From Deltaproteobacteria bacterium (GTDB taxonomy: Bacteria; Desulfobacterota; Binatia; UBA9968): a stretch of DNA of 12,984 bases. Positions 1 through 7,283 of the stretch are shown here, in pieces. The position numbers and the translations under genes are program-made. How positions within the stretch are numbered: position 1 is the first letter of the stretch; each line of letters begins with the position of its first letter. The DNA lies in NCBI GenBank assembly GCA_023250495.1, contig JAHFAP010000065.1:1-12984 (forward strand), in the 5' to 3' direction. A model generated the notes under the pieces. That model saw only the letters and a list, made by a program, of their open reading frames with translations. It did not search any database and was not told the origin of the DNA.

Positions 1-972
1 GTGGCAGCAATTCTGTCGGGATGCGCTTATTATGTCGCCGTCCCTTCCCCAAGGCAGATAGACCAAAACACAACCAAGATCGCCCTCGAAAGCTTGACGC
101 TTCCCGAAACGCAATTCCTGACGGTGAGCAAAAACGGCGAGCCGGCCATCGTCTGGGGCGAGCTGAAGCTCCCGCAGAGTAGAGCCGAGCGCGTCCCGGC
201 GGTCGTGCTCGCTCACGGGTGTGGAGGTCTGCCGCCGGCTCCGACGGGATGGGCGGATGAGCTCAACCGGATGGGCTTTGCAACTTTTATTCTGGACAGC
301 TTCGGCGGCCGCGGGATACGCAACACCTGCGCCGGGCGCGAGAGGATCAACCTGGGAAGCCGGGTTAACGACGCCTATCGGGCCCTGGAGCTTCTGGCGC
401 GCCACCCGCGCGTCGCCGGCGACCGGATCGCTCTCATGGGCTTTTCGCAGGGAGGCGGAGTCACGCTCCTGGCGCGTCAAACCCGCCTTCAGCAGCTCTG
501 GATGCAAACCGCGCATGAGTTCGCGACCTACGTCGCGTTCTACCCTGCCACCTGCAACAGGCGGTTTGTCGGCGAGGAACAGGTAAGCGAGCGGCCGCTG
601 CGGATATTCCACGGGACGGCCGACGACTGGACGCCCATCGGACCCTGCCGCGAGTACGTCGACCGCATGCAGCGCATAGGCAAGAACGTCGCTATGTTCG
701 AGTATCCCGATGCTCACCACGCCTTCGATAATCCGAACTTGCCTCCGACCAGTTTCCGCCCGCAGGTATTGAACGCGCGCGGCTGCCTCTTCACGGAGCA
801 ACCCGACGGCCGCTTTACTGCCGTTCATAAAGATACCGGTGCGCGGGCCAACCCCAACGCCCCATGCGTCGCGCGCGGCGCCACCGTCGGCTTTAACGCC
901 CGCGCCCGTGAGAAGGCGATCCAGGACGTGAAGCTCTTTCTCGACTCGGTCTTTAAGACAAACCCGTCCTGA
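1..972 (+). CDS. Dienelactone hydrolase family protein, probable lipoprotein (5' end outside window)
   Basis: The frame is open from base 1, so the GTG there is probably not the true start. The residues LSGC (about 5-8) look like a lipobox, which would need some 15 more signal-peptide residues upstream, beyond the window. The body is an alpha/beta hydrolase of the dienelactone-hydrolase type: a strand and oxyanion loop AHGCGG at residues 71-76, the nucleophile elbow GFSQGG with Ser149, an acid candidate in HGTADDW (Asp208 or Asp209), and the catalytic-histidine segment YPDAHHAF (His239 or His240). Extra cysteines (about 110, 185, 216, 262, 289) would suit an exported, disulfide-bonded protein. 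The substrate cannot be read from the sequence; family members cleave esters or lactones, and many are uncharacterised. The next gene on the same strand has its own promoter, so they are probably not co-transcribed. Family call is firm, exported lipoprotein is an inference. Confidence 0.8.
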   Translation: MAAILSGCAYYVAVPSPRQIDQNTTKIALESLTLPETQFLTVSKNGEPAIVWGELKLPQSRAERVPAVVLAHGCGGLPPAPTGWADELNRMGFATFILDSFGGRGIRNTCAGRERINLGSRVNDAYRALELLARHPRVAGDRIALMGFSQGGGVTLLARQTRLQQLWMQTAHEFATYVAFYPATCNRRFVGEEQVSERPLRIFHGTADDWTPIGPCREYVDRMQRIGKNVAMFEYPDAHHAFDNPNLPPTSFRPQVLNARGCLFTEQPDGRFTAVHKDTGARANPNAPCVARGATVGFNARAREKAIQDVKLFLDSVFKTNPS

Positions 973-1075
973 AGTTTGGAATACGGGAGACCGCTTCATC
1001 TACTCCTCTACTCCTCACAGGCGCAGCGTCACCATCGCCTACAACCCTCGCGCCCATCGCTGCAGCACACGGAGC

Positions 1076-1103
1076 TTGACAGGACCTTAAGTTTGACTAT
1101 AAT
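1076..1103 (+). promoter_or_regulatory. Consensus sigma-70 promoter of the toxin-antitoxin module
   Basis: A perfect -35 hexamer TTGACA (1076-1081) and a perfect -10 hexamer TATAAT (1098-1103) are separated by 16 bp. Transcription would start near 1109-1111, only about 7-9 nt before the toxin ATG at 1118, so the toxin mRNA would be nearly leaderless and there is no room for a Shine-Dalgarno site. Confidence 0.8.
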
Positions 1104-1111
1104 TCTAGTCA
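1094..1111. promoter_or_regulatory. Palindromic operator overlapping the -10 box
   Basis: TGACTA (1094-1099) and TAGTCA (1106-1111) form a perfect 6-bp inverted repeat with a 6-bp spacer, and the left arm runs into the TATAAT box. Type II antitoxins and toxin-antitoxin complexes typically repress their own promoter from such a palindrome. The function here is inferred from position and symmetry. Confidence 0.6.
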
Positions 1112-1117
1112 TAGCAG

Positions 1118-1441
1118 ATGGCGACCCGAAGGCGATTTGAGTTAATCTACAACCGCGAGGTACGCCGCCACCTTTCCAAGATTGAACGCAAGTACCATTC
1201 GCTGATCCGTCGAGAAATAGAGAGGTCTCTAACCTACGAGCCGGAAATAGAGACAAAGAATCGAAAGCCTCTGTCGCGTCCTTCTGTTCTCGGCACGGCG
1301 TGGGAGTTGCGGTTTGGACCGGACAACTGTTTTCGGGTTTTCTATCGTACGGATAATGAAGCGAGCGAGGTTTACGTCCTCGCCATCGGAGTCAAAAGCG
1401 GAAACAGGCTATTCATTGGAGGGAAGGAGTTTCAGTTATGA
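1118..1441 (+). CDS. RelE/ParE-like type II toxin
   Basis: A 107-residue, very basic protein with the RelE/ParE layout. A helical hairpin rich in Arg, Lys and Glu (about 10-45) is followed by a beta-sheet core with the family-like elements KPLSRPSVLGTAWELRFG (about 49-66), FRVFYRTD and VYVLAIGVKSGNRLFIGG. RelE-type toxins are ribosome-dependent mRNA interferases; ParE-type relatives poison gyrase. The sequence does not separate these activities. The ATG at 1118 is the first in-frame start after the promoter and leaves almost no leader. The stop codon overlaps the antitoxin start (ATGA, 1438-1441). Toxin-before-antitoxin order is the reverse of canonical relBE and recalls higBA. The toxin family is clear, the subfamily is not. 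Confidence 0.8.
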   Translation: MATRRRFELIYNREVRRHLSKIERKYHSLIRREIERSLTYEPEIETKNRKPLSRPSVLGTAWELRFGPDNCFRVFYRTDNEASEVYVLAIGVKSGNRLFIGGKEFQL

Positions 1442-1704
1442 AGATCGCACCGGTAGCCGATGTCAAAGCGCGGTTTAGCAATTATCTAGAGCAGTGCGTG
1501 CATGGGCCGATCATCGTTACAAAGAACGGCCGGCCTGCGGCTGTGCTCGTGGCCGTTTCCGATGAAGAAGAGCTGGAGCGTCTCGTTCTCGCCCATACGC
1601 CCAAGTTCATGAATCTTCTGGATTCAGCTTATGCGCGTGTGAAGAAAGGACGAGGCATCAAACACGCGGAATTTTGGCGGGCAGTCGGCAAGAAGCGGAC
1701 ATAG
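1438..1704 (+). CDS. Phd/YefM-like antitoxin
   Basis: An 88-residue protein starting MKIAPVADVKARFSNYLEQ, the standard Phd/YefM N-terminal fold (short strand, then the 'DxKxxFSxYL' helix), followed by GPIIVTKNGRPAAVLV, the second conserved block of the family. This half should dimerise and bind the operator. The C-terminal part (about 45-88) is helical and charged and would be the toxin-neutralising tail. It starts inside the toxin stop codon (ATGA), with a strong ribosome site AAGGAG at 1424-1429, 8 nt upstream. Coupling plus its own strong RBS favours the antitoxin being made in excess. Its stop (TAG, 1702-1704) is 5 bp from the convergent permease gene, with no terminator between. Confidence 0.85.
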   Translation: MKIAPVADVKARFSNYLEQCVHGPIIVTKNGRPAAVLVAVSDEEELERLVLAHTPKFMNLLDSAYARVKKGRGIKHAEFWRAVGKKRT

Positions 1705-1709
1705 GATTT

Positions 1710-4298
1710 TCATTCATACCCGATCGCCGAGACGATCGGAATGGAAGCCGCCTGCTTCGCCGGGAAGTAACCGGCGAGAAGACATAGAACGACCGACGCG
1801 ACGAGAGAGATGACGGCGATCTCGGACGGATAGTAGTACTGAAAGCTCCAGCCGGTAAGGAACTTCGTGTTATAGACAACGTGGTGATAAGACATGATCG
1901 TACCGGCGAAAAGTCCGAGGATGCCGCCCAGGAGTCCGATCCAGCCCGCCTCCGCCATCACCATCCCCCGCAGTTGCTTCTTCGTGGCGCCGATCGCCCG
2001 CAACACTCCGATCTCGCGCGTTCGATCCAGCACAGAGGCGAGAAGCGTATTGATGACACTGAAGATGGCCACCACCACGGCGACGATCTCGACGGCATAA
2101 TTCACGCTGAACGACTGCTCCATCAGCGCCACGACGTTCTCTCTAAGCTCCCTGTGAGTGCTGACGAAGAGCTGGTATTGCTCGCCGTAATCCCGGTTGA
2201 TCTCGCCGATGACAGCCTGCTGATCCGCGCCGGGCGCCAACCATAGATCGAAGGCATCCACCAGATCATCGCCCCAGAGCCTCTTGTACAACGCGCGTTC
2301 GATCAGCACGCTGCCTGAATCCGACGAGTAATCGACGTAGACTCCGAGAATTCTGAAAGAGACGAGCCCCGACGGCGTGGGAAGATGAATCACATCGCCG
2401 ATCCCTTTGCCGAACTTGCCGTGAAAACTCTCGCTCACGATCACGCCCTGTCCCTGAGCCACTTGTTTTAAGGCGATCTGCCCGTCTCCTTTGACCATCG
2501 GAAGCGTGCGGACTCGCGCCGATCTCTGCGCGGAGAACGACTCGATCATGATCGGCCTTCCTTCATAGTTGGAGCGGATCAGACGGTAAAAATCCACGAC
2601 ATCGACTCCGGGCAGAGCTTCCAGCCTCGCGCCCAGCTCTTCCTTCAAGGGAACATTGAGCGGGCCGGCGGTCTTCGCGCCGGAATGCACGACCAGATCC
2701 GCCGTGACCATCCGGTCAACCCACAGGAGCAGCGACCCGCGCACGCTGTGGACAAAGGCTGCGACGATGAAAATAGCCGCGAGACTGATCATCAGAGTCG
2801 CGATAGTGATGCCCGACCGGCCAGGGACGCGCCGCAGGCTATCGCAGGCGAGGCGTGCTTCGTTGCGAAGAAATCCGGAAAGCTTGGGGAGCCGGGAGAC
2901 CAAGCGCCAAAAGAGTCCCGCCCACCAGAAAACAATCAGCGGTGAAAGAAAAGAGAGGCCGAGCAAAAAAAGCATCATCGCCACCACTCCGAGCGTGAAC
3001 TTTTCCACTCCCCCAAAGCCGGCCGGCGAGAGCAACGCGAGCAACGGAGAGACAAGCAGCAGGGCCAAACCCACGAGCGAGGCGCGGGAGAGTCCATGCG
3101 GCCGCGGCCTCCACACCGCCTGGCGCGAGCTTTCCAGCGGAGTCACCCGGGTCGCCTGCCAGGCCGGATGGATCGCGGCGAGAACGGAAACCCCCAGGCC
3201 ACTGGCGAAGGCTATCCAGATTTCTCTGAGAGCTAAAGTGCTCCTGGCAAGATCGACTTGAAAGAAAAGACTGTTCACTGTCTGGCCCACGAAGAGCAGC
3301 GCCGCTTGGGCCAGGAGAACTCCCGTGAAGATCCCCGCCAGAGAGCCTGCAAAAGCAATCGCCAGCGCCTCCATGATGAACAGCAGCAAAATCTGCCGGC
3401 GCAGGATTCCGAGACAGCGCAAGGTGCCGATCTCGCGCTTGCGCTGGATGACAGAGACGGAAACCGTGTTGTAGATGAGAAAGAAGCCGACAAACAGCGC
3501 GACCAAACTCACGAAGAAAAGGCCGACGCGAAAGGAGGTCATCAGCGATTCCACCTGCTCTCCCCTCTCTCGCGGGCGCTCGACCTGGGCCGCTCCATGC
3601 AGCCGCGCCTCGAGCCGTCGCCGCACTGTCTCGACCTGCTCACCGTCGTCAAGCGTCAGATCCACGATGTCGAGCTTCGCTTCCTTGCCCAATGCTATCT
3701 GAGCCACCGGCAGATCCATCAAGGCGAAGTTCCCGCCGAAAACCTTTGCCGCCCCCTGCTCCCGCATCAGCGCGCGCACGGTATAGTCCCGCACTCCCCG
3801 GCTCGTTGCCAGCCGGATCGTGGAACTCAAGGACAAGCTGAGGCGCCGGGAAAGAGATTCTGTCAGCGCGATAGAATCTGGTTGGGCGATGAAATCGAGA
3901 GCGTTGTCCAAAGCGAACGGGCCGCCCACGAACTCGTGCTCGCGTATGGAAGAATCGGCGAGCAGGTCCACGCCGTAGACGTAGAGCTTCTCGCCCTTGA
4001 ATCCGACCAGCGGAAGAAATCCTTCGACGGCCGGCGCGGCATCCCGCACACCGGCCGTATCGCGGATGGCCGGAAAGAGGGATTCTCGAAAGCCGCTCTC
4101 GCCGTTCTCCACCTGCAGCGCCGCCTTGCCTGCAATCAAGTCAATGGTCCGCTGAAAAGATCCCACCAGCGTGCGGTTGACGATGGCGATCGCGACGATC
4201 ACCGCGACTCCGAGGACGATGCCGAAAAAAGTGAGCAAGGTGCGCAGGCGATGGCGGCGAAAGTGGCGCAACGTGAGAAATCGCAGCAGCCGGAACAT
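1710..4298 (-). CDS. ABC exporter permease, FtsX/MacB-type, two FtsX domains
   Basis: An 862-residue permease. The start chosen is the ATG at 4298-4296 (MFRLLRFLTLRHFRRHR), which shares one base with the ATPase stop (TGATG) and has GAGGGGAG just upstream; a longer reading from 4355 only adds Arg/Asp-rich residues that overlap the ATPase gene. Membrane segments: one near residues 20-42, a first FtsX-type bundle about 280-400 including KREIGTLRCLGILRRQI, further helices in the middle (about 405-470 and near 500), and a C-terminal FtsX bundle with the same signature, TREIGVLRAIGATKKQLRG. Two large periplasmic MacB-like domains lie between (about 45-275 and 520-720). This duplicated layout is that of YbbP/LolCE-like exporters, which act on lipids, lipoproteins or peptides by mechanotransmission. 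The substrate is unknown. It works with the adjacent ATPase. Confidence 0.9.
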   Translation of the reverse strand: MFRLLRFLTLRHFRRHRLRTLLTFFGIVLGVAVIVAIAIVNRTLVGSFQRTIDLIAGKAALQVENGESGFRESLFPAIRDTAGVRDAAPAVEGFLPLVGFKGEKLYVYGVDLLADSSIREHEFVGGPFALDNALDFIAQPDSIALTESLSRRLSLSLSSTIRLATSRGVRDYTVRALMREQGAAKVFGGNFALMDLPVAQIALGKEAKLDIVDLTLDDGEQVETVRRRLEARLHGAAQVERPRERGEQVESLMTSFRVGLFFVSLVALFVGFFLIYNTVSVSVIQRKREIGTLRCLGILRRQILLLFIMEALAIAFAGSLAGIFTGVLLAQAALLFVGQTVNSLFFQVDLARSTLALREIWIAFASGLGVSVLAAIHPAWQATRVTPLESSRQAVWRPRPHGLSRASLVGLALLLVSPLLALLSPAGFGGVEKFTLGVVAMMLFLLGLSFLSPLIVFWWAGLFWRLVSRLPKLSGFLRNEARLACDSLRRVPGRSGITIATLMISLAAIFIVAAFVHSVRGSLLLWVDRMVTADLVVHSGAKTAGPLNVPLKEELGARLEALPGVDVVDFYRLIRSNYEGRPIMIESFSAQRSARVRTLPMVKGDGQIALKQVAQGQGVIVSESFHGKFGKGIGDVIHLPTPSGLVSFRILGVYVDYSSDSGSVLIERALYKRLWGDDLVDAFDLWLAPGADQQAVIGEINRDYGEQYQLFVSTHRELRENVVALMEQSFSVNYAVEIVAVVVAIFSVINTLLASVLDRTREIGVLRAIGATKKQLRGMVMAEAGWIGLLGGILGLFAGTIMSYHHVVYNTKFLTGWSFQYYYPSEIAVISLVASVVLCLLAGYFPAKQAASIPIVSAIGYE

Positions 4299-4972
4299 CA
4301 ACTGCTCCCCTCTTCTATCATCCCGTCCTTCAGGTGGATCACGCGATCGCCGCAAGCCGCGGCCTCGCGCTCGTGCGTGACCATGACCACAGTGCAGCCC
4401 TCCTGCCGGTTGATCTCGCGGATCAATTCTAAGATGGACCCGCCGCTCTTCGAATCCAGGTTGCCTGTAGGTTCATCCGCCAGGAGGATCGGAGGATTGA
4501 AAACCAGCGCGCGGGCGATGGCCAGCCGTTGGATCTCCCCGCCGGAGAGCTCTTCCGGCAGATGATTCCTGCGGTTCGACAGGCCGACGCGCTCCAGGAG
4601 CGCCTCCGGCCTGGAACGTGCCTGCTCCTCCGCCCTACCGTCCAGAATCAGCGGAAGCGCGACGTTCTCCATCGCGGTGAGCGTCGGAAGCAGATTGAAG
4701 AACTGAAAGATGAAGCCGATCCCGGCGCGCCTGAAGAGCGTCACCTCGTCGTCTCCCATCTGCGAGATAACCTTGCCATCCACCACGATGTCGCCCTGCG
4801 TCGGCCGGTCCAGTCCGCCGATGAGATGAAGCAAGGTGCTCTTGCCGGATCCGCTGGGTCCCATGATCACCGCGAACTCCCCTTTGGGGATCTGCAACGA
4901 GATCCCGGCCAGCGCCGTGATCTCGCTCGGACCCTGCTTGAAGACTTTATGAACATCGTTCAGGCGGATCAT
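4298..4972 (-). CDS. ABC transporter ATP-binding protein, LolD/MacB/FtsE family
   Basis: A 224-residue nucleotide-binding subunit with every expected motif: Walker A GPSGSGKST (about 39-47), Q-loop FIFQFFNLLP, the LSGGE signature followed by IQRLAIARAL, Walker B ILLADEPTGNLDS, and the H-loop MVTHE. The 'DEPTGNLD' form and the small size are typical of the LolD/MacB/FtsE branch, which pairs with FtsX-like permeases. The start ATG overlaps the DUF309 stop (ATGA, 4972-4969), and the stop overlaps the permease start, so all three genes are translationally coupled. Very secure call; cargo unknown. Confidence 0.95.
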   Translation of the reverse strand: MIRLNDVHKVFKQGPSEITALAGISLQIPKGEFAVIMGPSGSGKSTLLHLIGGLDRPTQGDIVVDGKVISQMGDDEVTLFRRAGIGFIFQFFNLLPTLTAMENVALPLILDGRAEEQARSRPEALLERVGLSNRRNHLPEELSGGEIQRLAIARALVFNPPILLADEPTGNLDSKSGGSILELIREINRQEGCTVVMVTHEREAAACGDRVIHLKDGMIEEGSS

Positions 4973-5355
4973 GTCGGATTGCTCTGAGCGTCCAGCGCAA
5001 GCACCGGCACGCTGAGTTCCGGCGGGTCACCCGCCTTTTGATAGGCCTGCTCGATCTGCTGCAAATTCTGCTTGACTTCTTGGACGAAGGAATCCAGCTT
5101 GACACCCAGGTGAATTGGAGGATAGGCCGCGAGCTTCTCGAGCCCGGCATGTAAGAGCTTGATCGCGCCGATGAGAACGCCTTGCTCCCACTTGAAATAG
5201 CCGGCGGCGATCTGGATCACTCCTTGATAGAATGCGCGATCTTCACCGTGCTCTTCGAGCCAGATTTCCTCCAAGGTCTCATGACACTCGAAGAACAGGC
5301 GCTGATTGAACTCCTCAATGCCCTTGAGAAAGCGCGGATCATGACCAGCTTCCAT
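4969..5355 (-). CDS. DUF309 domain protein
   Basis: A 128-residue protein with the DUF309 hallmark blocks: FNQRLFFECHETLEEIW (about 16-32), then RAFYQGVIQIAAGYFKWEQG (about 39-58), then GAIKLLHAGLEKLAAYPP. The invariant-looking Glu, Cys, His and Glu of FECHETLE may bind a metal, as proposed from conservation in this family, but no function has been established. The fold should be an all-helical bundle. The gene is first in the coupled operon with the ABC ATPase and permease. Upstream on its strand lie AT-rich bases around 5372-5385 (complement of TTATAATGTATAG) that could hold a -10 box, but I see no convincing -35. Confidence 0.85.
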   Translation of the reverse strand: MEAGHDPRFLKGIEEFNQRLFFECHETLEEIWLEEHGEDRAFYQGVIQIAAGYFKWEQGVLIGAIKLLHAGLEKLAAYPPIHLGVKLDSFVQEVKQNLQQIEQAYQKAGDPPELSVPVLALDAQSNPT

Positions 5356-5432
5356 GAATGTTCTTACCAGCTTATAATGTATAGCACGGCGCTCACGGGC
5401 AATGACAGAGAGAACGACAACCTCCTTAGCCG

Positions 5433-5540
5433 TCAGCGCTCAGCTTTCAGCTCAGATCGAGTTCCCTCACCCAACCCTCTCCCTCAGGGAGAGGGCGAGG
5501 GTGAGGGTTGGCTGAAGGCTGATTGCTGAATACTGAAAGC
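5433..5540. repeat. Composite intergenic repeat: inverted heptamer arrays around a GC-rich hairpin
   Basis: Left arm: three tandem heptamers TCAGCNN (5433-5453). Right arm: four tandem heptamers of the form GCTGAAN or close to it (5511-5538), the reverse complement of the left unit. Between them is a strong hairpin: CCCTCTCCC (5475-5483), loop TCA, GGGAGAGGG (5487-5495), flanked by more CCCTCACCC / GGGTGAGGG complementarity. The arrays end 15 bp before the methyltransferase ATG. The symmetry suggests a REP- or MITE-like dispersed element or a structured transcript end. It carries no gene. Confidence 0.7.
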
Positions 5541-5555
5541 AGGATTTAACCTGAA

Positions 5556-6842
5556 ATGGCTTCGACTGAATCCACCGTCATAGTGAAAATCGACTCGCTC
5601 GCGTACGGCCCGTACGGAGTCGGACGCCATGAGGGACGGGTGATCCTGGTCCCACTGACCGTGCCCGGGGATGAGGCGGAGATCCGAATCGTCGAGGAGA
5701 AAAGCAACTATGCGGTCGGCGAGCTCGTCGGCCTTGTTCGACCGTCGGGCCAGAGGCAGGAAACACCCTGCCCGTACGTCGGCGCCTGCGGCGGCTGCCC
5801 ATGGCAGCCGATCCGCTACGAGGCGCAGCTCAGCGCCAAAGCCAAGACCGTCGAGGAAGCCCTGCGCCGCATCGGAAAGCTTGACGGCTTCGAGCTGCTG
5901 CCGATTCTTCCCTCGCCGCAAGAATACCGCTACCGCCGCCGCATCCGTCTTCACGCGGACGCCGACAAGAGGCTCGGCTTTCACCGCGCCTTTAGCCATC
6001 AGTTGATCGAAGTTGACTCCTGTCTGATCGCGACGCCGAGCGCCGATCGCCACCTCGCCCACGCCAGGGAGTGGATCGGCAGGTTGAAGTCCCAGATCAT
6101 CGAGGTGGAGATCGTCGAGAGCGACGCGGGAGGGCGCGTCGTCCTGGTGGGAAAGGTCGACGGCAACATTATCCCGGAAGATGACTCCGCAAACACGCGC
6201 TTTCTCGATTCACACGGCGAGATCCAGGGACTCGTCCTCTTTGGCCGCGGCTGCCGGCGCGCTTGGGGGCAAGGAAAGGTTTTGGTTGATTGCGAAGACG
6301 GACTGAAGATGGATGTGGATGCGGAAGCATTTATCCAGGTAAACCGTGACGGCAACCGCCGACTCGTCCGCGAGCTTCTTGAGTGGGGAGAGTTCGGCGA
6401 CCAGGACCGCGTGCTGGAGCTGTATAGTGGCGCTGGAAACTTCACGTTGCCCGTAGCCCGGCGGGCAAAAGCGATCGTCGCTGTCGAGGGCTATCCCCGG
6501 GCTGTGGAGAACGGCAGGAGCAACAGCCAAGCCAACGGTCTGGAAAATATCCGTTGGGTCAACTCTCATGTCCCGCGGGCGGCCAAGCAGTTGCGCTCTC
6601 GACGTGAGAGCTTCTCCAAGATTATTCTCAATCCGCCGCGCTCCGGAGCCAAAGGGCTGGAGGACGACCTGGCCTCCCTTGGAGCGGAGAAAATCTTCTA
6701 TGTCTCCTGCAACCCCTCCACGCTCGCCCGCGACCTCGCGGCGCTCGGCAAGAAAAGCTACCGCACAACGCGCATCCGGCCCGTGGATCTCTTCCCACAC
6801 ACCTTCCATGTCGAGACGCTGGCGGAAATGGTGTTGAGATAG
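5556..6842 (+). CDS. RlmD/TrmA-family RNA (uracil-C5) methyltransferase, Fe-S type
   Basis: A 428-residue class I SAM methyltransferase that methylates C5 of uracil in rRNA or tRNA (RlmD, RlmC or TrmA type). Order of domains: N-terminal TRAM RNA-binding domain (residues 8-62); a [4Fe-4S] site from Cys72, Cys78, Cys81 (CPYVGACGGC) and Cys156; a central domain ending in QVNRDGNRRLV; and the Rossmann domain with the SAM loop LELYSGAGNF (287-296), ILNPPRSG (357-364), the catalytic Cys385 in FYVSCNPSTLARDL, and the usual ending DLFPHTFHVETLAEMVLR. Length and motifs are complete. The ATG at 5556 has AGGA (5541-5544) 11 nt upstream. The exact target uracil cannot be read; the TRAM and Fe-S combination favours the RlmD-like group, but many bacteria have a single generalist enzyme. 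Confidence 0.9.
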   Translation: MASTESTVIVKIDSLAYGPYGVGRHEGRVILVPLTVPGDEAEIRIVEEKSNYAVGELVGLVRPSGQRQETPCPYVGACGGCPWQPIRYEAQLSAKAKTVEEALRRIGKLDGFELLPILPSPQEYRYRRRIRLHADADKRLGFHRAFSHQLIEVDSCLIATPSADRHLAHAREWIGRLKSQIIEVEIVESDAGGRVVLVGKVDGNIIPEDDSANTRFLDSHGEIQGLVLFGRGCRRAWGQGKVLVDCEDGLKMDVDAEAFIQVNRDGNRRLVRELLEWGEFGDQDRVLELYSGAGNFTLPVARRAKAIVAVEGYPRAVENGRSNSQANGLENIRWVNSHVPRAAKQLRSRRESFSKIILNPPRSGAKGLEDDLASLGAEKIFYVSCNPSTLARDLAALGKKSYRTTRIRPVDLFPHTFHVETLAEMVLR

Positions 6843-7089
6843 AGACGTAATCCTTTCCTGAGCCCGTGGGGCTATCTTCAGACTTGCGAGCTAATGCGCC
6901 GATGGAATCGAGATTCTTCGCTGCGCTCAGAATGACATTTGTGAGATTTGTCATCCTGAATCCTTCGACCCCTCGACGCGGGCCACGGCCTCTGGCCGTG
7001 GGCTCTGGCTCGGGGTCGTCCTGAGCGAGGCGAAGCGAGTCGAAGGACGACGAAGTGGGTGCCACGGGCTCTGCCCGTGGGGACCCACT

Positions 7090-7173
7090 GTCACTCTGAG
7101 CCCTTCGTCTGTCATGCTGAACCCTTCACCCGTCATCCTGAGTCCTTCGTCTGTCATCCTGAACGAAGTGAAG
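7090..7173. repeat. Tandem repeat, four 21-bp units
   Basis: GTCAYNCTGARCCCTTC-like units begin at 7090, 7111, 7132 and 7153, an exact 21-bp period. The first three are close copies; the fourth switches after GTCATCCTGAA into CGAAGTGAAGGATC. Because 21 is a multiple of three, the complement reads as a seven-residue repeat (MTDEGLR), which is an artefact of the DNA repeat. Confidence 0.8.
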
Positions 7174-7213
7174 GATCTCAGGCAAAACGACCCACTCTCC
7201 TTCCCGGATTGAA

Positions 7214-7242
7214 TTGACAGGACTCTCGCTCTTTGTTATGCG
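7214..7242 (+). promoter_or_regulatory. Possible promoter of the amidohydrolase gene
   Basis: A perfect -35 TTGACA (7214-7219) is followed after 17 bp by TATGCG (7237-7242). That -10 is poor but is preceded by TG one base upstream (TGT-TATGCG), an extended -10 arrangement. The position, about 40 bp before the gene's ATG and just after the repeat block, fits. Confidence 0.4.
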
Positions 7243-7283
7243 CTGAGTCAACAGGATTGAATGAAATATCGAGGAGGTGAGCC

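Larger units (their letters stand above)
6843..7260. repeat. Repeat-rich non-coding spacer
   Basis: No supportable gene. The stretch is packed with 'gtcatcctgar..cttcg' repeat sequence in both orientations (for example 6950-6968, 7018-7052 and 7090-7180) and with hairpins. One hairpin is CCACGGCC / TCT / GGCCGTGG (6983-7001). Another is CCACGGGC / TCT / GCCCGTGG (7062-7080), extended by GTGGGT (7055-7060) pairing with ACCCAC (7083-7088). Such sequence is widespread between genes in many environmental bacteria and is probably a dispersed repeat family. Reading frames across it simply translate the repeats. Confidence 0.75.

Noticed and set aside
3258..4565. Plus-strand open frame of 435 residues
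   Set aside because: It is antisense to the permease and ATPase genes, low in hydrophobic residues, rich in Gln, Arg and Asp as expected of a shadow frame, and has no motif.
5372..5385. TATAAT on the plus strand as a promoter for the methyltransferase
   Set aside because: No acceptable -35 at the right spacing and almost 180 bp from the gene; AT-rich DNA upstream of the divergent DUF309 gene explains it as well.
6951..7157. Minus-strand frame with seven-residue repeats (MTDEGLR)
   Set aside because: It merely translates the 21-bp DNA tandem repeat and dispersed repeats; no RBS and no fold.
7090..7173. Possible CRISPR array
   Set aside because: The units are contiguous 21-bp copies without spacers, so this is a plain tandem repeat.
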